64,000 bases of DNA from contig NZ_QNUH01000018.1 of NCBI RefSeq assembly GCF_003385495.1, positions 1-64,000 on the forward strand, written 5' to 3'. Position 1 is the stretch's first letter; the number at the start of each line of letters is the position of its first letter. Below are positions 18,748 through 27,800 of the stretch, one piece after another. A program made the position numbers and the translations under genes. The notes under the pieces are model-generated. The model saw nothing but the letters and a program-made list of their open reading frames with translations. It was not told the origin of the DNA and ran no database searches. This DNA is from Chryseobacterium elymi. Its GTDB lineage: Bacteria; Bacteroidota; Bacteroidia; Flavobacteriales; Weeksellaceae.

Positions 18748-19395
18748 ATGAAAAAGATCTATTACTTTCCGGGACTGATCAGCGCTATTATTATTCCGCT
18801 GTTGTTCTGGTATTATGGCAACCGGAAGTTTGAGGAGGTGAATTTTAATGTTATGGATATCTGGCTTCCAGCAAAAACAAAAGCTGGAGAGAAGCCATAC
18901 TTTTTAAGTTTTGAGCCTTACAGAAACTGGAATTATAAAAAAATAAACGTAGCTCCAAATCAAGCAAAGAAAAACACAAAGCTTTACGTTGCTGAAATTA
19001 AGAATTTGCAGAAGAGAAATGAGAAAAATTCAGGGATTGAATTTATTCTGGATGACCGCAATACTTATAATGATCTGGTTGCATTACTTAATGATGTAGA
19101 GCTTGCAGGACAATTCAGCTACACTCTGGATGTGGAAAAAACATGGCACTTTTTTGTTACCCATGATTATGTTGGTTCGAATATTCAGATACTGGATGAT
19201 TCTTCATTTATACGATGCGGTACAGGACTTTTTGCTAATTACCAACCGAACAATGCGTGGCTAAAAGGATTTCAAACATTTGAATCGCAGCTTATTCAAC
19301 TTCCCAAACAATCGTTTTATATCATATTCGGATTTTTATTTCTAATGAATATCTCAATGCTCAGCATTAAAGAAAGATTTCAAATTCATTACTAA
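18748..19395 (+). CDS. Unknown two-helix membrane protein, paralogue B
   Basis: 215 residues, homologous along its whole length to the preceding gene: N-terminal helix with YYFPGLISAIIIPLLFWYYG, conserved FEPYRNWNYKKI, EIKNLQKRN matching ELKKLQERN, FILDDRNTYNDLVALL matching FIIDDHNNYQDFIALI, and the C-terminal helix SFYIIFGFLFLMNISMLSIK. With both ends in the membrane, the middle faces one compartment, most likely the periplasm. The Asp-Asp and Arg-Asn-Trp motifs are the residues to test. Function unknown. Confidence 0.75.
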   Translation: MKKIYYFPGLISAIIIPLLFWYYGNRKFEEVNFNVMDIWLPAKTKAGEKPYFLSFEPYRNWNYKKINVAPNQAKKNTKLYVAEIKNLQKRNEKNSGIEFILDDRNTYNDLVALLNDVELAGQFSYTLDVEKTWHFFVTHDYVGSNIQILDDSSFIRCGTGLFANYQPNNAWLKGFQTFESQLIQLPKQSFYIIFGFLFLMNISMLSIKERFQIHY

Positions 19396-19443
19396 AAGGT
19401 CTTTTATTTTGAGGCATGTCTTCGTTATTGATTACACAATAAT

Positions 19444-19460
19444 TAAACCTTATAGGTTTA
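19444..19460. promoter_or_regulatory. Perfect palindrome TAAACCT-TAT-AGGTTTA
   Basis: Seven-base arms around TAT in the gap between paralogue B and msrAB. Its symmetry would suit a dimeric regulator, but it sits downstream of both convergent genes, so a repeat or structural role is equally likely. Confidence 0.4.
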
Positions 19461-19530
19461 GTCAATAAAAACACAAACACCTGTGTCATCCGCAAAATCT
19501 GCGGGAGAAGTTTTTATATTTTAGTCTAAG

Positions 19531-19560
19531 CAAAAAAAGACCGCCTCACAGCGGTCTCTC
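19531..19560 (-). terminator. Terminator of the sigma-zf-DoxX-msrAB operon
   Basis: On the minus strand, stem AGACCGC / GCGGTCT with a 6-nt loop, followed by TTTTTTT. It lies 8 bp after the msrAB stop. Confidence 0.85.
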
Positions 19561-19567
19561 ATTCATA

Positions 19568-20683
19568 TTACTTTTTATCTAACAACGGAATATAATCTCC
19601 GTAGCCTTTTTTCTCCATGTCAGCTTTTGGGATAAACTTCAGCGAAGCACTGTTGATACAGTAGCGAAGTCCTCCTTTATCTGCAGGACCGTCTGTGAAA
19701 ACATGTCCAAGGTGAGCGTCTCCTGTTTTACTTCTTACTTCCACCCTTACCATTCCGGCAGATTTGTCCATTTTCTCATCGATCAGTTTTTTGGTAATCG
19801 GTTTTGAAAAGCTTGGCCATCCGCAACCGGATTCAAACTTATCGGTTGAAATAAACAATGGTTCTCCGGTGGTAACATCTACATAGATTCCTTCACGCGT
19901 TTCGTCCCAGTATTCATTCTGGAAAGGCCTTTCCGTTGCATTTTCCTGGGTTACCTTATATTGTTCTGCGGTTAGTTTTTCTTTCAAAACTTTTTTATCC
20001 TGCTTCTGGTATTTTGCTTTGGGAAGCGGGTTGGCATTTTTAGCCATTTCAAAAAGGCCCGGCTCAATATGACAGTAACCTCCCGGATTTTTGCCGAGAT
20101 AATCCTGATGGTAATCTTCCGCTTTATAGAAGTTTTTCAACGGAATTGTTTCTACTACAACCGGCTTGCTGAAATTCTTAGATAATTTCGCAACTTCCTC
20201 TTTTACAATCGCCTCTGTATTTTTATCTGTAGAATAAATCCCTGTCCTGTACTGATCTCCCCGGTCATTTCCCTGTTGGTTTAAACTTGTAGGATCAATT
20301 GTTTTAAAATATAAATTAATCAGCAGCCTAAGATCAACCTGTTCAGGATCATATTTCACTTTTACCGTTTCAGCAAAACCTGTCGTATGGCTTACCACCT
20401 GCTCATACGTCGGATTTTTAACATTCCCGTTTGCGTAGCCAACTTCAGTTCCTACAACGCCACGAATTTGTTGAAAAAAATGCTCTGTTCCCCAGAAACA
20501 CCCGCCTGCAAAATAAACTTCTTTTACATTTTTACTGTCCATAATGGTCTCATTTTCTCTTTTGGTTTCGGTGGATTTTATTTTTTTTGAATCTCCACAA
20601 CTCATTGCAAATACTCCTATTCCCAGAATCATTCCGAGTAATATTAATATATTTTTCATTTTTATCTTTTTATTTGTATTCAT
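19568..20683 (-). CDS. msrAB: Bifunctional methionine sulfoxide reductase A/B lipoprotein
   Basis: Repairs oxidised methionine in exported proteins. The chosen start (20683) lies in an ATGA overlap with the DoxX stop, indicating translational coupling; the longer frame would begin inside doxX. The N-terminus has a lipoprotein signal ending FAMSCG. The MsrA domain follows with the catalytic motif [11 protein letters not shown] (S-epimer specific), then a linker, then MsrB with CGWPSF, zinc-less in this region, and the catalytic Cys in [11 protein letters not shown]. Total about 371 residues, normal for MsrA-MsrB fusions. It sits in one operon with an ECF sigma factor, a zinc-finger protein and DoxX. 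Confidence 0.93.
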   Translation of the reverse strand: MNTNKKIKMKNILILLGMILGIGVFAMSCGDSKKIKSTETKRENETIMDSKNVKEVYFAGGCFWGTEHFFQQIRGVVGTEVGYANGNVKNPTYEQVVSHTTGFAETVKVKYDPEQVDLRLLINLYFKTIDPTSLNQQGNDRGDQYRTGIYSTDKNTEAIVKEEVAKLSKNFSKPVVVETIPLKNFYKAEDYHQDYLGKNPGGYCHIEPGLFEMAKNANPLPKAKYQKQDKKVLKEKLTAEQYKVTQENATERPFQNEYWDETREGIYVDVTTGEPLFISTDKFESGCGWPSFSKPITKKLIDEKMDKSAGMVRVEVRSKTGDAHLGHVFTDGPADKGGLRYCINSASLKFIPKADMEKKGYGDYIPLLDKK

Positions 20684-21123
20684 TTTTTTTGAATTATCAT
20701 TAATCCAAATCCTAAAAGCATTAGATCTTTCAGAATAAAAAAATCTGTGACAGGGACTCCATCTACTATTTTCCACATTCCGGGAGTGGTAAACAGATAG
20801 CTCAGTGTTACAAGAAATGTCATAATCATCCCGCCTCCGGCATACTTTCTTAGAAATGCAAATTTCACACTAAATATCAGTAGTAAAGCAATGATAATTT
20901 CTATCACTCCGATAGCATTTGACACCATCTGGATGCCTGCTATTTTATATACGAAAAAAGTAAGGAAATGGTTTTCGACCAGAGGTTTAATGGCAGCAGC
21001 TTCTGTGGGAGTGAATTTAAATATGCCAATCCAGAGTAAAATAAGCGCGCTCCCAAAAAACGAAATATAATATCCTGTTTTGTACGTCAGCGATTCTACG
21101 TTAAGTTGTGATGTTGCGTTCAT
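20680..21123 (-). CDS. DoxX/DUF417-like four-helix membrane protein
   Basis: 147 residues with four hydrophobic helices. The start [27 protein letters not shown] is followed by [15 protein letters not shown] and a [19 protein letters not shown] block, the pattern of YkgB/DUF417 in the DoxX superfamily. Related proteins are induced by hypochlorite or thiol stress and often sit beside Msr genes. Its TGA stop overlaps the msrAB ATG (ATGA). The context points to an inner-membrane part of the same stress response. Confidence 0.82.
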   Translation of the reverse strand: MNATSQLNVESLTYKTGYYISFFGSALILLWIGIFKFTPTEAAAIKPLVENHFLTFFVYKIAGIQMVSNAIGVIEIIIALLLIFSVKFAFLRKYAGGGMIMTFLVTLSYLFTTPGMWKIVDGVPVTDFFILKDLMLLGFGLMIIQKK

Positions 21124-21202
21124 GTCTTTAAGATTTTGAATGATCCTTTATTATTGTCAAAAGTATAGTCGGAAACATTTCAAAATCCTGACAGTATTTC
21201 TT

Positions 21203-21475
21203 CTAAAGATTTAATTTTTCTAAAACTTTATTTTTAACATCCTGAATATCAGAATCATTAATTTCAGTATTTTCTTTTTGAGACCGTTTACGTTTTAAAA
21301 TATCATCCAAAATTTTAAGTTTCTCTTCATAAGCTCTGCACCATTTACAGATCCTCAGATGCATGGAAAGCTGCCAGTCTTCCTTTTGGGAGATCGCTTT
21401 GGCATTCCTTTTTTCCATCAGCATCGTTGCTTTGCTACATGGCAGGAACAGAATATGAATAAATTTTCTCAACAT
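21203..21475 (-). CDS. Small zinc-finger (zf-HC2-like) anti-sigma-type protein
   Basis: About 90 residues from the ATG at 21475; a longer frame starting at 21502 would overlap the sigma gene by 14 nt and is also possible. It carries a Cys in LPCSKATMLMEKRN and a HLRICKWC motif (His-x3-Cys-x2-Cys), the zinc-binding arrangement of anti-sigma factors, preceded by a typical SxxEDWQLSMH helix. The C-terminal half is charged. Directly downstream of an ECF sigma gene, it is most simply the cognate anti-sigma or redox sensor. No transmembrane helix is obvious, so it would act in the cytoplasm. Confidence 0.72.
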   Translation of the reverse strand: MLRKFIHILFLPCSKATMLMEKRNAKAISQKEDWQLSMHLRICKWCRAYEEKLKILDDILKRKRSQKENTEINDSDIQDVKNKVLEKLNL

Positions 21476-21488
21476 TTTTATGATATGG

Positions 21489-22043
21489 TTATAAGTTGGC
21501 AAACCAGTTGACCTCCAGGCATTCCCTCAGCTGCATTCTGCTTCTCTGAAGAATCTTCCATAGATTGGTCGCAGAAATCTGCAATTCCTGACTCACTTCC
21601 GGTGCTTTTTTTTCCTGAAGATAATACATTTTCATCGGAATCTTCCATCTGGCGGGCAAATCCTCAATGCAATCTTCCAGCGTTTTATTGAAATCATTAT
21701 TATCCAAAAGCTCCGGCTCTTTATCCGAAACATTCCAGTCATTCAACACACCGTCATTCTTCCAGGAGCCTGTTTCATCAAAAAAATGATCCAGTCTGAT
21801 CTCCGGCTCTGATTTATATTTTTTACGGTAAAAATCGGCAGCTTTTCTGTTTAAAATAGCCGTCAGCCAGGTTAGCGGCTGGCTTTTTTCTTTAAAAGAG
21901 TCATAAGACGAATAGGCCGCTAAAAACACATCCTGTACCAGATCCTCTGCTTCCGTTTTATCTGAAAGCAGATAAGCTGCTCTTTTCAGAAGAGGCCCGG
22001 AATATTGTTCTACCCAGCTTTTCAGCACTTCATTTTTCGTCAT
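21489..22043 (-). CDS. ECF-family RNA polymerase sigma factor
   Basis: 184 residues, the usual ECF size. Region 2 holds DLVQDVFLAAYSSYDSF followed by LTWLTAILNRKAADFYRKKY (about 65-84). An acidic linker of about 40 residues leads to region 4 with LPARWKIPMKMYYLQEKKAPEVSQELQIS, the helix-turn-helix that reads the -35 element. It is the first gene of an operon with the zinc-finger protein, DoxX and MsrAB. It probably directs its own operon in response to oxidative or electrophile stress; that link is inference from context. Confidence 0.9.
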   Translation of the reverse strand: MTKNEVLKSWVEQYSGPLLKRAAYLLSDKTEAEDLVQDVFLAAYSSYDSFKEKSQPLTWLTAILNRKAADFYRKKYKSEPEIRLDHFFDETGSWKNDGVLNDWNVSDKEPELLDNNDFNKTLEDCIEDLPARWKIPMKMYYLQEKKAPEVSQELQISATNLWKILQRSRMQLRECLEVNWFANL

Positions 22044-22349
22044 TTTTTATTCTTTAATATCATAAAAACTCATTTTATTGATTTGCACAGACCATTCTAT
22101 TTTGGTTTCAAAATCATGAAAATCGGTCAAGTCTTTATTTAATATTAAAACGAATATAAAAAGTTAAATGATAATATACAAAGTTTTATTACGATCGTCA
22201 TTGTAACTACAGGTGAAGCAATCTCAAAATATAAACACTTCCCGTCCTGCACCATTCAAAACATAACATAAAATTATTTACAAATCGCTTAAAAACATTA
22301 AATTTGCATCTTATCAAAAATTTGATAGTTTTAAAAGCAAAGCAATACT
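22044..22349. other. Divergent gap between the sigma operon and alaS
   Basis: No gene seen. It contains a degenerate copy of the interspersed GAAGCAATCT element at 22196-22229, an AT-rich stretch before it, and the alaS promoter box near its right end. Confidence 0.6.
22300..22307 (+). promoter_or_regulatory. -7 box TAAATTTG of alaS
   Basis: A perfect TAnnTTTG 42 bp before the ATG. The -33 region is T-rich (around TTATTT) but lacks a clear TTG. Confidence 0.5.
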
Positions 22350-24953
22350 ATGACATCACAAGAGATACGTCAAAAATTTTTAGATTATTTTAAAAGTAAA
22401 GACCACCTTATTGTTCCTTCAGCACCTATCGTCCTGAAAGACGACCCTACCCTTATGTTTTCCAACTCAGGAATGACACAGTTCAAAGATTTCTTCTTAG
22501 GCTACAAAACGCCTACGGCACCAAGAATTGCCGATACACAGAAATGTCTCAGAGTTTCCGGAAAGCATAATGACTTAGATGATGTGGGAAGAGATACGTA
22601 CCACCACACCATGTTTGAAATGTTAGGAAACTGGTCTTTTGGTGATTATTTCAAAAAAGATGCTATTGCTTTTGCCTGGGAATTACTGACTGAAGTATTC
22701 GGAATTCCAAAAGAAAATTTATACGTAACTATTTTCGAAGGAGATGCTTCTGAGAATTTGGAAAGAGATCAGGATGCTTACAATTTCTGGAAATCACACA
22801 TTTCGGAAGACAGAATTATCAATGGAAACAAAAAAGATAATTTTTGGGAAATGGGAGAAAGCGGACCGTGCGGACCGTGTTCAGAAATCCACGTTGACCT
22901 TAGAACTGAGGAAGAAAAAGCTAAAGTTTCAGGACTTGATCTGGTAAATAATGACCATCCTCAGGTAGTGGAAGTATGGAACCTGGTATTCATGGAATTC
23001 AACAGAAAGGCAGATAAAAGTTTGGAAAAACTTCCTCAGCAGCATGTGGATACTGGAATGGGCTTCGAGCGTCTGTGTATGGCACTTCAGGGCAAATCTT
23101 CAAATTATGATACCGACGTTTTCACTCCGCTTATTGCTAAAGTGGAAGAACTTTCAGGTAAAAAATATACAGGAATTTTAGAAGACGAAAAAGATATTGC
23201 GATCCGTGTTGTGGTAGACCATATCAGAGCGGTTGCTTTTGCAATTGCAGACGGACAGCTTCCTTCAAACGGCGGTGCGGGCTATGTGATCAGAAGAATT
23301 TTAAGAAGAGGAATTTCTTATTCTTATAGATTCTTAGGCATGAAAGAGCCTTTCCTTTATAAACTTGTTGCTGTACTTCAAGAGCAAATGGGTACTTTCT
23401 TCCCTGAGATCGAAAAGCAGGGGAAACTGGTTTCCGAGGTGATCAAAAGTGAGGAGGATTCATTCTTGAAAACTATTGAAAACGGGCTGATCAGAGTTGA
23501 AAAGTTAATTCAGCAGACTATTGCAGATAATTCAAAAGTATTACCAAGCGAAGAAGTTTTTGAATTATATGATACGTACGGATTCCCGGATGATTTAACC
23601 AGAATTATCGCAGAGGAAAAAGGACTTACCATTGATGAAGCAGGATTCAAAGTTGAAATGGAAAAGCAAAAACTTCGTTCCAAAGCTGATTCTGCCCAGA
23701 AAGTGTATGACTGGGTAACTTTAGAAACAAAACCTGAAAACTTTGTAGGATATGATCAAATTGAATCTGAAACCTATATTACACGATACAGAAAAGTAGA
23801 AAACAAAGACGGAGAATTTTACCAGGTAGTACTGAGCAGCTCTCCTTTCTACCCGGAAGGCGGAGGTCAGGTGGGAGACAAAGGTGTTCTTGAAAATGCC
23901 GTTGAAAGCTTTGAAGTTTTGGAAACTAAAAAAGAAAACGGACTGATCATTTCCCTGATCAATGGTCTTCCGAAAGATGCAGGAGCTGTTTTCTATGCTA
24001 AAGTTGATGCAACCGACAGAAGAAACTCCCAGGCGAATCACTCGGTAACTCACCTTTTACATGAGGCATTAAGAGAGGTTTTAGGCACGCACGTAGAGCA
24101 GAAAGGTTCTTATGTAGGTCCTGATTATCTTCGTTTTGACTTCTCTCACTTCAATAAAATGACGGAGGAAGAATTGACTTTGGTTGAAGAAAAAGTAAAT
24201 GCAAAAATTAAAGAAAGTATTGCTTTGCAGGAATTCAGAAGCATTCCTATTCAGGAAGCTTTGGATAAAGGAGCAATGGCTTTATTCGGTGAAAAGTATG
24301 GTGACAGTGTAAGAATGATTCAGTTTGGAAGTTCTAAGGAGCTTTGCGGAGGAACTCACGTAAAAAATACAATCGAAATCGGTCATTTCAAAATTACTTC
24401 CGAAAGTTCTGCTGCTGCAGGGATCAGAAGAATTGAAGCCATTTCAGGAGATAAATCTGAGGAATACTTCAAAAATCTGGAAAACCAGATTCATGAGCTT
24501 TCTCAACTATTGAAGTCTAAAGATGTTGTAAGATCTACTGAAAAACTGATTGAAGAAAATATATCTTTAAAATCTGAAGTAGAAGCCCTTAAAAAGGAAA
24601 AAGCAAAAGGCGAAATCGGCGAATGGAAAAATGCATACGAGCAGAAAGGAAACAAACAGCTGCTCGTGAAGAAAACTTCCCTGGATGCAGGTTCTGTGAA
24701 AGATATTGTATTCCAGCTGAAGAGAGAAATCCCAACTTCAGTAACGATTATTCTTTCCGATGCAGACGGAAAACCAATGATCACTGTCGGAGTTTCTGAT
24801 GATCTGGCAGCAGATTATCAGGCCGGAGCTATCGTAAAAGACCTGGCAAAAGAAATCCAGGGCGGCGGCGGCGGAAATCCGGGCTTTGCAACAGCAGGAG
24901 GTAAAAACCTTGACGGCCTGGAAAATGCCTACCAAAAAGCCTTGAATATTTAG
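22350..24953 (+). CDS. alaS: Alanyl-tRNA synthetase
   Basis: 867 residues, full length. The class II aminoacylation core starts [24 protein letters not shown], with motif 2/3 regions in [19 protein letters not shown] and [21 protein letters not shown]. The editing domain has its zinc-binding pair [11 protein letters not shown] and [11 protein letters not shown]. The C-terminal part includes a Glu/Lys-rich coiled coil (about 700-760) and the final DHHA1-like Gly-rich block [16 protein letters not shown]. It charges and proofreads tRNA-Ala. It is a single transcription unit between its own promoter and a terminator. Confidence 0.98.
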   Translation: MTSQEIRQKFLDYFKSKDHLIVPSAPIVLKDDPTLMFSNSGMTQFKDFFLGYKTPTAPRIADTQKCLRVSGKHNDLDDVGRDTYHHTMFEMLGNWSFGDYFKKDAIAFAWELLTEVFGIPKENLYVTIFEGDASENLERDQDAYNFWKSHISEDRIINGNKKDNFWEMGESGPCGPCSEIHVDLRTEEEKAKVSGLDLVNNDHPQVVEVWNLVFMEFNRKADKSLEKLPQQHVDTGMGFERLCMALQGKSSNYDTDVFTPLIAKVEELSGKKYTGILEDEKDIAIRVVVDHIRAVAFAIADGQLPSNGGAGYVIRRILRRGISYSYRFLGMKEPFLYKLVAVLQEQMGTFFPEIEKQGKLVSEVIKSEEDSFLKTIENGLIRVEKLIQQTIADNSKVLPSEEVFELYDTYGFPDDLTRIIAEEKGLTIDEAGFKVEMEKQKLRSKADSAQKVYDWVTLETKPENFVGYDQIESETYITRYRKVENKDGEFYQVVLSSSPFYPEGGGQVGDKGVLENAVESFEVLETKKENGLIISLINGLPKDAGAVFYAKVDATDRRNSQANHSVTHLLHEALREVLGTHVEQKGSYVGPDYLRFDFSHFNKMTEEELTLVEEKVNAKIKESIALQEFRSIPIQEALDKGAMALFGEKYGDSVRMIQFGSSKELCGGTHVKNTIEIGHFKITSESSAAAGIRRIEAISGDKSEEYFKNLENQIHELSQLLKSKDVVRSTEKLIEENISLKSEVEALKKEKAKGEIGEWKNAYEQKGNKQLLVKKTSLDAGSVKDIVFQLKREIPTSVTIILSDADGKPMITVGVSDDLAADYQAGAIVKDLAKEIQGGGGGNPGFATAGGKNLDGLENAYQKALNI

Positions 24954-24983
24954 AATTAATCCTTTTATCATAAAACATTAGTT

Positions 24984-25013
24984 AACTCCTGAAAACCTCA
25001 GGAGTTTTTTTCT
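24984..25013 (+). terminator. Terminator of alaS
   Basis: Perfect 9-bp stem AACTCCTGA / TCAGGAGTT with a 5-nt loop and a run of seven T. Confidence 0.88.
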
Positions 25014-25112
25014 CTATTTTTTCTATCTGAACCTTAGATGAAATCAATGTATTAACAAATCATAAAAACTTTCCCAACACAAGAAATATTACTACTTTTA
25101 CTTAGTTTTTAC

Positions 25113-27524
25113 ATGAAAAGGGTTTTAGTTTTATTGTTTTTAATGATCTGTTTCTTTGGTTCTTCCCAATCAAGGATTAAGGTCATTGATGAAACCAACC
25201 AGAAACCGATATCCAACGCCAAAATATCCTGCGAGGGGAAGGTTTTAGGCTTTACGGATATACAAGGCGTCCTGAAATTTAGATCATCCTGCAGTACTCT
25301 TGAAATTCAGGCGGAAAAATATCAGAAAGAAGTAGTATCTGTTGAAGCAGATATGGAAGTTTCTTTGCTGAAAAAAAATTCAAAAATAACTGATATTGAA
25401 GAGGTTGTCATTGAAGACCGAAGTGATCCGAGGGCTATAGAGATCTTAAAGAAAGTAAACCAGCTCTTCAAAAACAATTCACCGAAAAGTTTAGATTCCT
25501 ATACTTTTAAGTCCTACGAAAAAATATCCCTGGATATTGATCAGGACAGTATCAATCAGTTTAACCAGTTCTTTAATGATACCCAGTTTTTCAAAAAAAA
25601 GAGAGAAAAAGATTCATTAAATAATATATCCGCCAAACAGATCTTTTCAAAAAGCAAACTCTTTCTATGGGAAAGAGCTCAGGAGTTTTTATATTCCAAA
25701 CAATATGGTGAAAAGATTAATATTCTGGATAACAGGATTTCCGGCCTCAAGCAGCCAATCTATGAAATGATCGCCATTCAGCAGAGTAACCGGGATAAGA
25801 TCCCCAACCAGATCAAGCAGGAAAACAGAGGTCTTTACCGTTTTTTTCTTTCGGATACCATTGAAGTAAACGGAAGAAAAACTTTCGTAATCCGTTTCCG
25901 TGAGGTAAATTATAAAAAACCTGATAAGAGGAGAAAATACAATGGTGCGATCTATATAGACACTGATACTTACGGTATCCAGAAGATCGAGAATTTCAGC
26001 AAGAACAAAAATGACGGTATTATCACGAGTACCTGGATTTTCTATAATAATAAATGGTTCCTGGCACAGGAAAAGGTAAAACTCAGAATGAGCAGGGTGG
26101 CTATGGAAGAGGAGAAAGATAAGACGCAAGAACATCCTGAGAAGAAAAAGAAGACCAGTTTCGGAACGTATGCTTTTCTCACTTCCTCTTATTTTGATTT
26201 CAAATCGCCTATTGAGGAAAACCAGAATGATTTTAAAGGCTATACATTTTCGGTGAAAAATGCAGACGGGCATCTTCTGGATCAGTACAGAACCGATCCT
26301 CTCACGGAAAGAGAAAGCAATACATATACTACTATAGATAGCCTGGGCAAAAAATATAATATCGACAGCAAAGCGAAAATCCTTACAGGCCTTATCAATG
26401 GCCAGATCCGGATGGGAATTGTAGATTTTGCCGTAGATGAAATTGTAAACTATAACTTATATGAAGGTTTCAGATTAGGCTTAAAAGCAAAGCTTAACGA
26501 AACTTTTAATCCTTATTTCTCACCGGATTATTATTTCGCGTATGGTTTTAAAGATGATAAATGGAAATACGGGATCGGTCTTGATATAAAGACGACACTG
26601 GATAAAAATTCATTTTTCAGAGCTGAATATTATAATGACGTAACGGCATCGGGAGAGTTTTACAGAAGGCTGTGGAATTTCAAGATGAGAACGATGAATT
26701 ATGGAAATAACATCAACAATGATAAATACTATCATTACAAAGGGGCTTCCCTATCCTATCTGAACGATGTTACGAACGGACTGACTTTGGTTTTCGCAGC
26801 CAAAAGAAATATTGAAGAGGCTAAATTTGATTACGAGTTCAGGGGAAAAGGCGGCGAGTTTGATAATTTCAATACATTATTTACGTTAAAATATTCCCCG
26901 AATTCTACAAATATTATGACACCTCAGGGAAAATCAATCATCGATCAGAAATATCCTGAGCTGTATTTCAACTATGAGCAGAGCTACAAAGTTCTGGGCG
27001 GAGATTTTAATTATACCCGTTTTGATGCACTATTTGTACACAATTTCAAGACTATGTTCGGAACTACCGGGTTCAGGTTGTATGGCGGAATGGTATTGGG
27101 TGAAGCGCCTATCTGGAAACATTTTACAATGAATGGGCTGGCCTCTCCAAGAAAGGATTTTAATTTCAACTTTACGTCTTACCTGGGTTTTGCAACACTG
27201 GAGGGTGGAAAGTATTATAATGATAAATTCGTTGCCTATTATTTTACCCACAAACTTCCTTTATATTTTAAAAGTTTCGGACAGAATATTTCGAGCTTTG
27301 ATTTTATACTGAGAGGAACAATCGGAGATATGAAGCATCCGGAATATCATGAGTTCAAATTCAGAAAACTGGATCATCTGTATCAGGAAGTGGGTCTGGA
27401 ATGGAATAATTTCTTATCAAGTTATTTTAATTTAGGGTTGTTCTACAGAGTTGGGTACTATACCACTCCCAATTTCAAGCAGAATTTTGCCATTCAGTTC
27501 AAACTGAAACTATTAGAATTTTAA
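25113..27524 (+). CDS. DUF5686 outer-membrane protein with carboxypeptidase-regulatory-like domain
   Basis: 803 residues with a signal peptide (LVLLFLMICFFGSSQS). Residues about 22-95 form a CarboxypepD_reg-like beta domain (KVIDETNQKPISNAKISC and later GFTDIQG). The middle is DUF5686-like, with AIEILKKVNQLFKNN, SYTFKSYEK and a block around KQPIYEMIAIQQSNRDKIPNQIKQEN. The C-terminal 350 residues are rich in alternating aromatic strands ending in F (QFKLKLLEF), as in outer-membrane beta-barrels. The family is common and essentially uncharacterised in Bacteroidetes. It is followed closely by a small conserved gene and an M28 peptidase. Confidence 0.85.
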   Translation: MKRVLVLLFLMICFFGSSQSRIKVIDETNQKPISNAKISCEGKVLGFTDIQGVLKFRSSCSTLEIQAEKYQKEVVSVEADMEVSLLKKNSKITDIEEVVIEDRSDPRAIEILKKVNQLFKNNSPKSLDSYTFKSYEKISLDIDQDSINQFNQFFNDTQFFKKKREKDSLNNISAKQIFSKSKLFLWERAQEFLYSKQYGEKINILDNRISGLKQPIYEMIAIQQSNRDKIPNQIKQENRGLYRFFLSDTIEVNGRKTFVIRFREVNYKKPDKRRKYNGAIYIDTDTYGIQKIENFSKNKNDGIITSTWIFYNNKWFLAQEKVKLRMSRVAMEEEKDKTQEHPEKKKKTSFGTYAFLTSSYFDFKSPIEENQNDFKGYTFSVKNADGHLLDQYRTDPLTERESNTYTTIDSLGKKYNIDSKAKILTGLINGQIRMGIVDFAVDEIVNYNLYEGFRLGLKAKLNETFNPYFSPDYYFAYGFKDDKWKYGIGLDIKTTLDKNSFFRAEYYNDVTASGEFYRRLWNFKMRTMNYGNNINNDKYYHYKGASLSYLNDVTNGLTLVFAAKRNIEEAKFDYEFRGKGGEFDNFNTLFTLKYSPNSTNIMTPQGKSIIDQKYPELYFNYEQSYKVLGGDFNYTRFDALFVHNFKTMFGTTGFRLYGGMVLGEAPIWKHFTMNGLASPRKDFNFNFTSYLGFATLEGGKYYNDKFVAYYFTHKLPLYFKSFGQNISSFDFILRGTIGDMKHPEYHEFKFRKLDHLYQEVGLEWNNFLSSYFNLGLFYRVGYYTTPNFKQNFAIQFKLKLLEF

Positions 27525-27554
27525 ACAATATTTGTAAATACATAAAAACGAAAC

Positions 27555-27791
27555 ATGCAGCGAATAGAAATAAAAGCGGAACAGTTTTTTGAATTATTAA
27601 AACTAAAAGACACTTCAATGTGGGAGATTTTTTCGCAGATGATCGATGGTAATGAAAAGGAAATTATATTTCTTAACAATGAAGATAAAGTCCTTTTTAA
27701 TTATATCCTCCCTGCCGAACAGGAAAAACTTGAGGAAGACAGAAAAGAATTTTCAAAACAGTTCTCAGATAAATTGGCTAACTTCAATTAA
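27555..27791 (+). CDS. Small cytoplasmic protein of unknown function
   Basis: 78 residues, starting MQRIEIKAEQFFELLKLKDTS and ending in a Lys/Glu-rich helix. There is no signal peptide, transmembrane helix or motif I recognise. It lies 30 bp after the DUF5686 gene and 9 bp before the M28 peptidase, with codon use like both, so it is most likely a real gene in their operon. Its high charge and predicted helix could suit a small adaptor, but that is a guess. Confidence 0.65.
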   Translation: MQRIEIKAEQFFELLKLKDTSMWEIFSQMIDGNEKEIIFLNNEDKVLFNYILPAEQEKLEEDRKEFSKQFSDKLANFN

Positions 27792-27800
27792 AAATTTTAA

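Noticed and set aside
19485-19508. Tandem duplication scar of paralogues A and B
   Set aside because: The word there is shared with several unrelated gaps, so it is a dispersed repeat and not part of the gene duplication.
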